Shown here: positions 34,330-42,753 of the stretch, one piece after another | How the letters are laid out: the number at the start of each line of letters is the position of its first letter | How positions within the stretch are numbered: the stretch's first letter is position 1 | Source of the DNA: Flagellimonas_B algarum | GTDB lineage: Bacteria; Bacteroidota; Bacteroidia; Flavobacteriales; Flavobacteriaceae | Assembly: GCF_040513375.1 (NCBI RefSeq) | Contig: NZ_JBEVTG010000001.1 | Coordinates: 682,001-746,000 of the forward strand | Reading direction: 5' to 3' | Length of the DNA: 64,000 bases | The notes under the pieces: generated by a model | Database searches by the model: none | Told to the model about the DNA's origin: nothing | The model's input: the letters and a program-made list of their open reading frames with translations, nothing else | Made by a program: the position numbers and the translations under genes

Positions 34330-34794
34330 ATGGAAAACGCATCGGCACGCAACCTCTGGGGAGATTTTTTAGACGCCAATTTGGAATTCGCCAACGAACC
34401 GGCCCCAGGCGTCGGATATTTCGGCGATAATGAAAAAGATGCCAACCAGCTCGCCGACTTAGTGGCCAAAGACATCAAGCGTGCGACGTCGCATTCGCTA
34501 TTGGGCATGCAGAACCGCGAAGAAACCTTACCCAAGATCGGTGACTTTTTCGTCGTTACCGACTGGAAAGGCGATGCCAAATGCATCGTTCGCACGACTT
34601 CAGTGAAATTAGTACCCTATTTTGCCATACATGCCGAACATGCCCGTTTGGAGGGTGAAGGCGATAAAAGCCTGGCCCATTGGCAAAAAGTGCATTGGGA
34701 GTATTATACCCGCGAACTGGCCGCCTTTGGCCGTACCCCACTTGAAAGCATGATCGTGGTCTTCGAGCGCTTTGAATTGGTCTTTAAAAAATAA
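34330..34794 (+). CDS. ASCH domain protein
   Basis: A 154-residue protein with the ASCH beta-barrel, a relative of PUA RNA-binding domains. The typical order is LPKIGDFFVVTDWKGDAKCIVRTT, then VKLVPYFAIHAEHARLEGEGD, then LAHWQKVHWEYYTREL (each read separately). Some ASCH proteins are RNA-binding or modified-nucleoside hydrolases. It lies on the opposite strand between two sugar-catabolic units and looks unrelated to them. It starts with ATG at 34330, after a TTG that is ignored. Confidence 0.87.
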   Translation: MENASARNLWGDFLDANLEFANEPAPGVGYFGDNEKDANQLADLVAKDIKRATSHSLLGMQNREETLPKIGDFFVVTDWKGDAKCIVRTTSVKLVPYFAIHAEHARLEGEGDKSLAHWQKVHWEYYTRELAAFGRTPLESMIVVFERFELVFKK

Positions 34795-34815
34795 TGGCCG
34801 CAAAAGCGGCCATTA
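34786..34815 (-). terminator. Intrinsic terminator between ASCH and Gfo/Idh genes
   Basis: A perfect 10-bp stem TAATGGCCGC / GCGGCCATTA with loop AAAA; on the minus strand it is followed by TTTTTT. It mainly ends the Gfo/Idh operon read from the right, and its stem contains the ASCH stop codon. Confidence 0.8.
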
Positions 34816-34839
34816 CGGTATTTGAGGCAAGTGGATGCG

Positions 34840-35976
34840 CTAATCCAAATCGATCCAGACCGAACCTTCCTTATGTGACCTTACCGTACTTTCGATAAAG
34901 TTCATTCCGCGAACGCCATCTTCCATGGTCGGGTATTCGCCATCATCATGGGCTTCACCACGAATGGCCTTGGCGGCTCCGAGGTAGATGTTCGCCATGG
35001 AATCAAAGATGCCCTCGGGATGTCCGGGGGGTAACTTCGTCCCGTCCAATGATAGTTTCGAATTATAAGGATGTCCGGGTTTATAAACTTGCAATGGGTT
35101 TCCTTCGGTATGGAAATAGAGATAGTTCGGGTTTTCCTGTTCCCAGACCAAGCCCCCTTTTTCACCATAGATACGAATGGCCAAGCCGTTTTCCTCACCG
35201 GTGGCTACCTGGCTGGCACGAACGACCCCTTTGACATGGTCTCCCATGCGCACAAGCACCGTTCCGTCAACATCCATGACATTGTCTTCGTATAAATAGT
35301 TGAAATCACATAAAAGCGACTTTACCTGAAGTCCAGTGGTATACTCCAAAAGGTTGAATGCGTGTACCCCGATATCGCCCATGCATGAACTGATGCCGGC
35401 CTTGGTCGGGTCTAACCGCCAAACCGAAGAACGTTTTTCCTTATCGTGAATGATCGGGTTGATCCAGCCTTGGTAGTACCGGGCATCGACTTTATGGATC
35501 TTGCCCAATTCCCCGTTTTTGATCATTTGACGCATTTGCCGCACCATCGGATACCCGGTATAGGTGTGGGTCAAGGCAAAAACCTTGCCCGATTTTCGAT
35601 GTGCTTCCTGTAGCGTTTTCGCTTCGGCATAATCCATGGTCATCGGTTTTTCACAAATGACATGAAAACCATTGTCCAACAGTTTTTTGGCCATGGGGAA
35701 ATGCAGGAAATTCGGGGTTTGTACCGAACATACCTGGATGCGCTGGTCTTCGGGTAATTTCAACTCTTCTTCGATCAAGGTGTCGAAATCGGCATAGATC
35801 CGATCCGTTGGAATATCGATTTCCTTGGCGAAGCCGATATTCTTTTCAAAATCGGGATTGAATACCGCCCCCACGATTTCATAGTTGTCGTTGATGAAGG
35901 AAGCGACCCGGTGCAACACCCCGATCAGGGAGTCACCACCGCCACCTAATATTCCTAATCTTATTTTCTTTGGCAT
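34840..35976 (-). CDS. Gfo/Idh/MocA family NAD(P)-dependent oxidoreductase
   Basis: A 378-residue cytoplasmic dehydrogenase. The Rossmann fingerprint IRLGILGGGGDSLIGVLHR lies at the N-terminus, HVICEKPMTMDYAEAK holds the conserved EKP lysine, and DIGVHAFNLLEYTTG carries the catalytic His. There is no signal peptide. It could reduce a 3-keto-sugar to the normal sugar inside the cell, or oxidise another sugar; the substrate is not readable. It is the last gene of a five-gene unit that begins with the Tat isomerase at 39942. Confidence 0.9.
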   Translation of the reverse strand: MPKKIRLGILGGGGDSLIGVLHRVASFINDNYEIVGAVFNPDFEKNIGFAKEIDIPTDRIYADFDTLIEEELKLPEDQRIQVCSVQTPNFLHFPMAKKLLDNGFHVICEKPMTMDYAEAKTLQEAHRKSGKVFALTHTYTGYPMVRQMRQMIKNGELGKIHKVDARYYQGWINPIIHDKEKRSSVWRLDPTKAGISSCMGDIGVHAFNLLEYTTGLQVKSLLCDFNYLYEDNVMDVDGTVLVRMGDHVKGVVRASQVATGEENGLAIRIYGEKGGLVWEQENPNYLYFHTEGNPLQVYKPGHPYNSKLSLDGTKLPPGHPEGIFDSMANIYLGAAKAIRGEAHDDGEYPTMEDGVRGMNFIESTVRSHKEGSVWIDLD

Positions 35977-36016
35977 TTCTTGGTTCTGTTATGAATTGGA
36001 TAAAACAAATTACTGA

Positions 36017-37237
36017 TTAATGGGCTTGAACAATCCGATGCTGCTCGATTTTCTTTCTCAAAACAAATAAAATCCCGAATAGTAGCACTAGTGCCAAGGG
36101 AAAATATACCATAAAGCCCAAAACCGCCTTACCTGCAGCAACGTCCGCAACTGGTCCTTGCAGCCCAGAAGCTAAGGCCGAAGCTTTTTCGTCATCCAAT
36201 CTAGAACCTATGATCGGGTTCCAGATGGAAGTGGCGAACATTCCCGCACCTCCCATCAATGACATGCCCAAAGCCCCTGTTTTTGAGGTGTACTCTGAAG
36301 CAAAACCAATCATCGTGGGCCAGAAATAACAAACTCCGAAGGCAAATAATGCAGCGGCGACATAAATCATGCCCCCTTCGGCAACGCTCATAAAATAGAT
36401 AGCCGTCGCGGTTATTATCGCTGACATCAAGAGAACGCCGATGGGATTCAAGCGATGAACCACCGGGCCTGCGAAAAACCTACCCAAAGCCATTATTCCG
36501 GTGACCAATGCCAGCACCAACATAGGGCTTGCCCCCGAACTTCCCAAAATGGTTTCGACCCATTGTTGTGGTATGAACTCCGAAGTCGCGGTAAGGGTCA
36601 TACATATCATCATAAACCAAAACAATGGATTGGCCAGGGCCTTGATATTCGCCGAGGTATCGGATTCGATATTCTCGCTTTCAGGAAATTTCTGGGTGAA
36701 AGCCAAATAACCATAAATCAGGGTCGGTATGAACATGGTGCCGATTTGCAACTGCCAACCCATGCCCGCATCCGTCATGAATTTGGAAACCAATGCGCCG
36801 ATGACCAAACCACCTGGGAACCAGACATGGAATTTATTCAACATCGCCGTACGGTTATCCGTATACATATCCGCGATCATGGGGTTGCAAGCCGCCTCTA
36901 CGGAGCCATTCGCGAACCCAATGAAAAAAGTGGATATGATCAGGGTCCAAAAGCCGCCTGCGGCAATAGTGAGAATAAGGCCCAACATATGACAAACGAA
37001 AGCGATTATCAATATTTTCTTAGCTCCCAAAGTATTGTACAATAAACCCCCGATCAGCATGGCCACCGGAAAACCGAGGAATGCCATACTATTGATATAA
37101 CCCAACTGTTCGTTGTTTATCTCAAAATCCATGCCTAATTGGGTCAATATCCCGGCACGTATGGCAAAAGTCATTGAAGTCACCACAAGCGAAATACAAG
37201 CCGCCCAAAAAAGTTTGTTCTTATTAATGTTGTCCAT
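36017..37237 (-). CDS. MFS transporter
   Basis: A 406-residue carrier with 12 predicted helices and the two halves of the major facilitator fold. The loop 2-3 region reads YNTLGAKKILI, in place of the usual G-x-x-x-D-R. The second half has MALGRFFAGPVV, and the tail is basic. It probably imports a sugar or keto-sugar product for the surrounding catabolic genes. It sits 40 bases before the Gfo/Idh gene and 22 bases after the next carrier on the same strand. Confidence 0.85.
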   Translation of the reverse strand: MDNINKNKLFWAACISLVVTSMTFAIRAGILTQLGMDFEINNEQLGYINSMAFLGFPVAMLIGGLLYNTLGAKKILIIAFVCHMLGLILTIAAGGFWTLIISTFFIGFANGSVEAACNPMIADMYTDNRTAMLNKFHVWFPGGLVIGALVSKFMTDAGMGWQLQIGTMFIPTLIYGYLAFTQKFPESENIESDTSANIKALANPLFWFMMICMTLTATSEFIPQQWVETILGSSGASPMLVLALVTGIMALGRFFAGPVVHRLNPIGVLLMSAIITATAIYFMSVAEGGMIYVAAALFAFGVCYFWPTMIGFASEYTSKTGALGMSLMGGAGMFATSIWNPIIGSRLDDEKASALASGLQGPVADVAAGKAVLGFMVYFPLALVLLFGILFVLRKKIEQHRIVQAH

Positions 37238-37258
37238 TCAAATTGGTTTTAGGTATTG

Positions 37259-38482
37259 TTATTCTTTATATTCTATTTTTTCATTCCTGAACAACAGGGC
37301 GAACAAAACGAACACCACTGCCGCGAAGAGGGCCGGATACACCCATATGGTCTCCCAGGCATGTCCGGCGTCGGTTACATAGGCATCAGTGATCCGCCCG
37401 GCGATCCAAAAACCGATCAACATCCCCAGGCCATAGGTGGCCAAGGTAATCAATCCTTGAGCGGCGCTCTTATATTTTTCACCGGCCTTGGTGTCGGTAT
37501 AGATCTGTCCTGACACAAAAAAGAAATCGTAGCAAATGCCGTGCAAGGCGATACCGATTATCAGCATAAAAGCCAGTTCGCCCGCATTGCCATAGGCGAA
37601 TAGTAGGTAACGGACCGTCCAAGCGAGCATCCCCACCAAGATGGTTTTTTTAAATCCGAATTTGTTGAAAAAGAAAGGGAGCAAAAGCATGAACAGTACT
37701 TCCGACAATTGTCCTATGGACATTTTGGCCGCAGGATTGGCCACACCGACTTCCCCTAGGAACTGGCCGGCATGTTGGTAGTAAAACCCAAGCGGGATGC
37801 AGATTAGGATGGAGGCGACGAAAAAAATCAAAAAATTCTTGTTCTTCAACAGTTTCAAAGCATCCAGACCAATGATATCGGCGATCGATACTTTTTCGTT
37901 CTTCCCGACACGAGGTGGGGTCTTTGGCAAGAGAAAACTGAACACGCCCAAAAGTGCCGATGCTCCGGCTACCATTAAAAAGGTATTGCGCAGCAGCCCT
38001 TCTTGAACACCTTGTTCACTATCCCACCCGAAATAGCTGATGGCAAGACCTGCGATGATCCATCCAATAGTTCCGAATACCCTGATAAAAGCAAACTCTT
38101 TTGACGGGTCTTTCATTTGATTGAACGACACCGAATTCACCAAGGCCAAGGTGGGCATGTACGCGATCATGTAGCCAAAGACATAGGGCACAAAGGTCCC
38201 GATCTGGTCGGCATTCGCCATTTGGTACATCAATACGGCGCCGATCAAATGCAAGATGCCCAGTACTTTCTCCGCATTAAAATAGCGGTCGGCGATCAAA
38301 CCGATGATGAACGGGGCGATGATGGCGCCCCACGATTGGCTTGAATAGGCCAAGGCGGTATCGGCCCCACTGGCCCCGAGGGAATTGGGCAAATAAATCC
38401 CCAAGGTAACGAACCAGCCTCCCCAAATAAAAAATTCAAGGAACATCATCAACGACAACTGGAATTTAATGACGGGCTTCAT
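37259..38482 (-). CDS. Nucleoside/sugar H+ symporter family (Nuc_H_symport) MFS protein
   Basis: A 407-residue, 12-helix protein that opens LSLMMFLEFFIWGGWFVTLG, a signature of the NupG-like nucleoside proton symporter branch, followed by IGLIADRYFNAEKVLGI and FIRVFGTIGWIIAGL. In Bacteroidetes many members lie in sugar clusters, so a glycoside or sugar is as likely a substrate as a nucleoside. The DinB gene ends 3 bases before its start. Confidence 0.87.
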   Translation of the reverse strand: MKPVIKFQLSLMMFLEFFIWGGWFVTLGIYLPNSLGASGADTALAYSSQSWGAIIAPFIIGLIADRYFNAEKVLGILHLIGAVLMYQMANADQIGTFVPYVFGYMIAYMPTLALVNSVSFNQMKDPSKEFAFIRVFGTIGWIIAGLAISYFGWDSEQGVQEGLLRNTFLMVAGASALLGVFSFLLPKTPPRVGKNEKVSIADIIGLDALKLLKNKNFLIFFVASILICIPLGFYYQHAGQFLGEVGVANPAAKMSIGQLSEVLFMLLLPFFFNKFGFKKTILVGMLAWTVRYLLFAYGNAGELAFMLIIGIALHGICYDFFFVSGQIYTDTKAGEKYKSAAQGLITLATYGLGMLIGFWIAGRITDAYVTDAGHAWETIWVYPALFAAVVFVLFALLFRNEKIEYKE

Positions 38483-38484
38483 AG

Positions 38485-38928
38485 TTATCTTTTGTAATAA
38501 ATATAATCCAAGGGCGATAGCTCGATCTTGTTCTTTCGAAAGTCCATGACCAATTGCCCCCGGTGATGGGTCGAATGGTTGACGATATGAAAGAGGATGT
38601 CTTTCAGTTCATTCGCGAAAACCCGCCCTTCGGTGGTCTTATAGTCTACCCGTTTAGAAAAATCATCGGTATTGGTGATGATCTCGAAAGTGGTGCGTTG
38701 GTTCTCGTAATGGATGTCTTCCCATGCCGATGGTTCATGCACCTGCCAAACCTCATACTGCCAATGTTCATCAAGCAACCGTTTGTTCCATATATGGTGG
38801 GCGTTCAAGATATGGCTGAACAATTCCTTACTTTTTTCCGGAACCTTCTCAAGGGCTTGCATTTGGGCAATAAGGGTCTTATTGCAGTAAAAATTGTAAT
38901 CAAATAGTTGATTGAACAATGATTGCAT
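38485..38928 (-). CDS. DinB-family putative metal-binding protein
   Basis: A 147-residue four-helix DinB fold with the usual His triad: ILNAHHIWNKRL near residue 42-50 and HIVNHSTHHRGQLV near residue 113-126. Many DinB-like proteins are thiol-dependent transferases or of unknown function. It lies inside the sugar operon between the Tat isomerase and the symporter with gaps of 21 and 2 bases, so it is cotranscribed with them. Confidence 0.85.
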   Translation of the reverse strand: MQSLFNQLFDYNFYCNKTLIAQMQALEKVPEKSKELFSHILNAHHIWNKRLLDEHWQYEVWQVHEPSAWEDIHYENQRTTFEIITNTDDFSKRVDYKTTEGRVFANELKDILFHIVNHSTHHRGQLVMDFRKNKIELSPLDYIYYKR

Positions 38929-38949
38929 CGGTGTCGGTGCTAAGTTAAA

Positions 38950-39942
38950 CTAGGCAAGCTTGGTGCCTTCCCTGATGAGAAGGTCTTTCGTGGCCATGAT
39001 ACCGGCTTCCTCTCCTAAATTCTCCCCTTCGTATTCGACCCCGATATATCCGGTATATCCCGCTTGCTTGACCAACCCCAAAATACGGGCGAAGTCGATT
39101 TTGGTCTCATTGCCGTTGTCATCGAAATCATAGGATTTGGCGCTGACGGCCTTGGCATAGGGCATGAGCTCCTCGATCCCTTGGTATTTGTCGTATTCTT
39201 CGATGCACTTCGATTCATAATAGGAACCGTCTTCACGTTTGATGCAAAAATTACCGAAGTCGGGCAAGGTGCCGCAATTTTCCATATTCACCTGTTGCAT
39301 GATCCCGGCGAGCAGGGCGCCGTTCGAAGACAGGCCGCCATGGTTCTCTACGATGATGTTGATGTTCTTGTCTTTGGCGTAGGTGGCCAATTGGGTCAGG
39401 CCATCGACCGATGCGGTCGTCCAGGCTTCCGCTTCCTGCACCCCGTTCAGGTTCACACGAATCGAATGGCATCCTAAAGCCGCGGCGGCGTCGACCCATT
39501 TGTGATGGCGCTCAACGGCTGCTTTACGTTCTTCGGCATCACTAGCAGCCAGATCGCCTTCCCGATCCACCATGATCAATACATTGCGAAGGCCATGTTT
39601 TTCACTTTCGGCATTGCATTTGTTGACAAAGTTGGCCATGGCTTCTTCCGAATAGTCGGCAGCCTCCAGTTCCTTGCTGTAGAGTTGACTCACATATTCC
39701 AATCCTTCAAAGCCCCAGGCTTTTGCTTTCTCGGCAAAAGTGTAGGGATCGACCCCTTCGAATCGAATCATTTTATTGATCGACCATTGGGCCAAGGACA
39801 GTTTAAAAAATGGCCCCGTTGCCGCTACCACTTCTTCCGTCATTTCGGTTTCTTTTTTTTGCTGTTTACAAGCGTAACTTCCCAATGCGGTAATCGCAAT
39901 ACCCGCTTTGGCAGTATCGGCCATGAATTTTCGTCGTTTCAT
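38950..39942 (-). CDS. Tat-exported TIM-barrel sugar isomerase-like lipoprotein
   Basis: A 330-residue hydroxypyruvate isomerase/xylose-isomerase-like barrel behind a leader KRRKFMADTAKAGIAITALG with a twin-arginine-like RR motif; the YAC that follows at about 25 could be a lipobox. The barrel has likely metal ligands in NIIVENHGGLSSNG (Glu), GTLPDFGNFCI (Asp), SAKSYDFDDNGNETKID (usually His, Asp) and YIGVEYEGENL (Glu). Export in a folded state implies a bound cofactor or metal. It is the first gene of the five-gene unit and is divergent from the GMC dehydrogenase operon. Confidence 0.87.
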   Translation of the reverse strand: MKRRKFMADTAKAGIAITALGSYACKQQKKETEMTEEVVAATGPFFKLSLAQWSINKMIRFEGVDPYTFAEKAKAWGFEGLEYVSQLYSKELEAADYSEEAMANFVNKCNAESEKHGLRNVLIMVDREGDLAASDAEERKAAVERHHKWVDAAAALGCHSIRVNLNGVQEAEAWTTASVDGLTQLATYAKDKNINIIVENHGGLSSNGALLAGIMQQVNMENCGTLPDFGNFCIKREDGSYYESKCIEEYDKYQGIEELMPYAKAVSAKSYDFDDNGNETKIDFARILGLVKQAGYTGYIGVEYEGENLGEEAGIMATKDLLIREGTKLA

Positions 39943-39984
39943 GTTGGTTTTATTGAGGTTCTGATAATTAACAGATTAAGATTT

Positions 39985-40000
39985 ACTACAACGTTGTAGT
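39985..40000. promoter_or_regulatory. 16-bp perfect palindrome, probable operator
   Basis: ACTACAACGTTGTAGT is a perfect palindrome with a central CG, like LacI-family operators. It lies 43 bases from the isomerase start and 87 from the GMC start, so it could control both divergent units. No matching regulator gene is next to it. Confidence 0.6.
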
Positions 40001-40086
40001 GCTAAATTCACAATAAACAAGGGGATTAAATGTAGAAAATTAATTTAATATTTAATACTTTTAGAGAATAAACAATCGAGAAATAA

Positions 40087-41805
40087 ATGGGTAAATTCTA
40101 TTACAACGAGGAACAAGAATCGTATGATGCAATTGTTGTAGGAACGGGCATTAGCGGTGGTTGGGCCGCCAAGGAACTTTGTGAGAACGGATTGAAGACC
40201 TTGGTCCTCGAAAGGGGCCGGATGGTCAAGCACCGTGAAGACTATCCGACGGCGAATATGGACCCTTGGGATTTTCCGAACAACGGACAGCCCACCCGGG
40301 AAGATCTATTAAAGCAGGAAAAGCAAAACCGAACGGGTTATACCACCCAAGCGGCTTCCAAAGATTGGTTCGTCAATGACCTTGACCATCCGTATAACGA
40401 GACCAAACGTTTTGATTGGATGCGTGGTTATCACGTCGGAGGGCGCTCGATCATGTGGGGGCGACACAGTTACCGCTGGAGCGACCTTGACTTCGAGGCC
40501 AACAAAAAAGATGGTCATGCGGTCGATTGGCCGGTGCGCTATAAAGACATTGCCCCATGGTATGACAAAGTCGAATCGTACATTGGGGTTTCCGGTGAAC
40601 TTCTCGGCTTGCCGCAATTACCCGATGGGCAATTCGAACCCATGATGGAACTGAACTGTGTCGAGCAGCACGTTCGCGAAAAAGTCGCAGAGCATTTCGA
40701 TGGCAGGGTCATGACCGCCGGTCGTGTAGCCCATATCAATAGTGACAAACGTTTCGAAGGTGACGGCAGGGTCCGATGCCAATTTAGGAACCGCTGTATC
40801 AGAGGCTGTCCTTTCGGGGCCTACTTCAGTAGTGTATCCTCTACATTACCCGCCGCCGAACGTACGGGTAACATGACCCTAAGACCCGATTCGATCGTGC
40901 ACCAGGTCATTTACGACCCGAATACCAAAAAAGCTACCGGGGTGAAGGTCATCGACCGCGTCACCAAGGAAGAATTCGAATTCAAGGCCAAGGTCATTTT
41001 CCTTTGTGCCTCGGCCATCGCTTCGACCGCCATATTAATGCAGTCGAAATCGGACCGATTCCCGAACGGTCTGGGTAATGATTCCGATCAATTGGGCCGT
41101 AACATCATGGACCACCATCTTGGGGTCGGTGCCAGCGGAAAATTCGACGGTTTCGAAGACAAATATTATAAAGGTCGTAAGCCCGGGGGTATTTACTTAC
41201 CGCGTTTCCGCAATATCGGAGGGGCTACGAACACCGATAAGTTCCTTAGGGGTTACGGCTACCAAGGTGGTGCCAGTCGAGGCAATTGGGACGATGCCGT
41301 CTCAGAACTCTCACACGGTGCCGCTTTAAAGGACGCCATCCTAAAACCTGGAGGCTGGACCTTCGGAATGGGAGGATTCGGAGAGGTCTTACCCTACGAA
41401 GACAACCGCATGACTTTGGATTATGAGAAGTTGGACCAATGGGGATTGCCCACCGTAACCTTCGATGCCGAGTTCAAGGAAAACGAATGGAAAATGAGGG
41501 AGGATATGAAAGAACAGGCAGTTGATATGTTGGAAAAGTCAGGGCTACGTGATGTGGAGCCTTTTGACAACCCCGGTGCCCTAGGGTTGGGTATTCATGA
41601 AATGGGAACGGCCCGGATGGGACGCGATCGTAAAACCTCGGTCGTCAACGCGTACAACCAGGTACACGACTGTAAAAACGTGTATGTAACCGACGGGGCC
41701 TTTATGACCTCTGCCGCTTGCGTGAACCCCTCATTGACCTATATGGCATTTACCGCCAGGGCAGCGAACCATGCCGCCCAGGAACTCAAAAAAGGAACAT
41801 TATAA
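40087..41805 (+). CDS. GMC family oxidoreductase (sugar dehydrogenase catalytic subunit)
   Basis: A 572-residue FAD enzyme with the dinucleotide fold IVVGTGISGGWAAKEL near residue 15, the GMC middle segment GRSIMWGRHSYRW, and C-terminal HEMGTARMGRDRKTS plus AACVNPSLTYMAFTA, which carry the catalytic His and Asn. It has no signal peptide of its own. The next gene, overlapping by 1 base, is a gluconate-2-dehydrogenase subunit 3 homologue with a Tat leader. In known relatives that subunit carries the catalytic partner through the Tat pore. Related pairs oxidise C3 of glucosides; the exact substrate is inference. Confidence 0.9.
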   Translation: MGKFYYNEEQESYDAIVVGTGISGGWAAKELCENGLKTLVLERGRMVKHREDYPTANMDPWDFPNNGQPTREDLLKQEKQNRTGYTTQAASKDWFVNDLDHPYNETKRFDWMRGYHVGGRSIMWGRHSYRWSDLDFEANKKDGHAVDWPVRYKDIAPWYDKVESYIGVSGELLGLPQLPDGQFEPMMELNCVEQHVREKVAEHFDGRVMTAGRVAHINSDKRFEGDGRVRCQFRNRCIRGCPFGAYFSSVSSTLPAAERTGNMTLRPDSIVHQVIYDPNTKKATGVKVIDRVTKEEFEFKAKVIFLCASAIASTAILMQSKSDRFPNGLGNDSDQLGRNIMDHHLGVGASGKFDGFEDKYYKGRKPGGIYLPRFRNIGGATNTDKFLRGYGYQGGASRGNWDDAVSELSHGAALKDAILKPGGWTFGMGGFGEVLPYEDNRMTLDYEKLDQWGLPTVTFDAEFKENEWKMREDMKEQAVDMLEKSGLRDVEPFDNPGALGLGIHEMGTARMGRDRKTSVVNAYNQVHDCKNVYVTDGAFMTSAACVNPSLTYMAFTARAANHAAQELKKGTL

Positions 41806-42455
41806 TGGAAAGAAGAACCGCATTGAAGAATATGGGGATGGTTTTTGGCTATGCCGTAGCCACCCCGACCGTATTGGGAATCGTTCAAAGCTGTAAGGGC
41901 AAGGAAGTCGTCGATTGGACCCCAAGCTTTTTCAGTAAGGAACAAGGGGCGGTATTGCACTCCTTGTTGGATATCCTTTTACCGAAAACGGATACCCCTT
42001 CAGCTACCGAAGTCAATGTACATCTATTCATCGACCAGTTTGCGAATGAAGTTTTGCCCGTAGAACAAGGGGAGATGATGAAAATGATGTTTGAAAAGTT
42101 CGGTAACGCACTGCTAGCCGATGCCGGTAAGGAAAGTCTTTCGGACCTCGACGCGGAGGAAATCAGTCCCGTTTTCGCCAAGTACCTCACCAAGCGCACC
42201 CAAGAGCAGGAAGAAGCCCATGAAGAGGCGATGAACCAATTCGTTGAGTCGACTATGTCCGGAGAATCGGCGACACTCGATGATGAAGTGGCCTGCTATC
42301 TTTTTGCGAACAACCTCAGGGATATTACGATTTGGGGCTATCGCTCTTCTGAATACGTAGGCGAAGAAGTATTGGCCTATCTGCCCATACCGGGTGAATA
42401 CGTGGCCTGTGGCGACGTGAACGAGCTCACCGGTGGAAAAGCCTGGTCGTTATAA
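41805..42455 (+). CDS. Gluconate 2-dehydrogenase subunit 3 family protein, Tat signal
   Basis: A 216-residue small subunit starting at the ATG that overlaps the GMC stop (TAATG). The leader ERRTALKNMGMVFGYAVATP has a twin-arginine motif. The body has the subunit 3 pattern: SKEQGAVLHSLLDILLPKTDTPSATE, then NVHLFIDQFANEVL, and TIWGYRSSEYVGEEVLAYLPIPGEY near the end. It should help the GMC subunit fold or reach the periplasm and pass electrons to the respiratory chain. A strong terminator follows. Confidence 0.9.
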   Translation: MERRTALKNMGMVFGYAVATPTVLGIVQSCKGKEVVDWTPSFFSKEQGAVLHSLLDILLPKTDTPSATEVNVHLFIDQFANEVLPVEQGEMMKMMFEKFGNALLADAGKESLSDLDAEEISPVFAKYLTKRTQEQEEAHEEAMNQFVESTMSGESATLDDEVACYLFANNLRDITIWGYRSSEYVGEEVLAYLPIPGEYVACGDVNELTGGKAWSL

Positions 42456-42476
42456 TTTATTTGATATAGCGCATAT

Positions 42477-42507
42477 AAAAAGGCCCTTCTCAGGAAGGGC
42501 CTTTTTT
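42477..42507 (+). terminator. Intrinsic terminator after the GMC dehydrogenase operon
   Basis: A 13-bp perfect stem (core GGCCCTTC / GAAGGGCC) with loop TCAG, followed by a T run. Confidence 0.92.
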
Positions 42508-42679
42508 CATTTCATCGAAAACCGGTCGTTTGCCACACGAAATCGATGAGAAGAACCGTTTGCATATCCCAATCTTACACAAATGGTATGGATTTTAATC
42601 GCTAGGTTCCTTTACCTCAGTCTCAAGAAAAAACCCGACCGTATTCCGGTAGAATAGGCCCAAACGGCCCGGTAGCAAA

Positions 42680-42728
42680 CAAAAACACCTCGGTACTTAT
42701 CCGAACGTGGGGTGGATGTTCCCGAGGT
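42680..42728 (-). terminator. Probable terminator of the nrd genes
   Basis: On the minus strand, stem ACCTCGG / CCGAGGT with a 28-base loop is followed by TGTTTTTGTTTG, 26 bases after the nrdA stop codon. Confidence 0.6.
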
Positions 42729-42753
42729 ATTTGATCAAATAAACACTATCACA

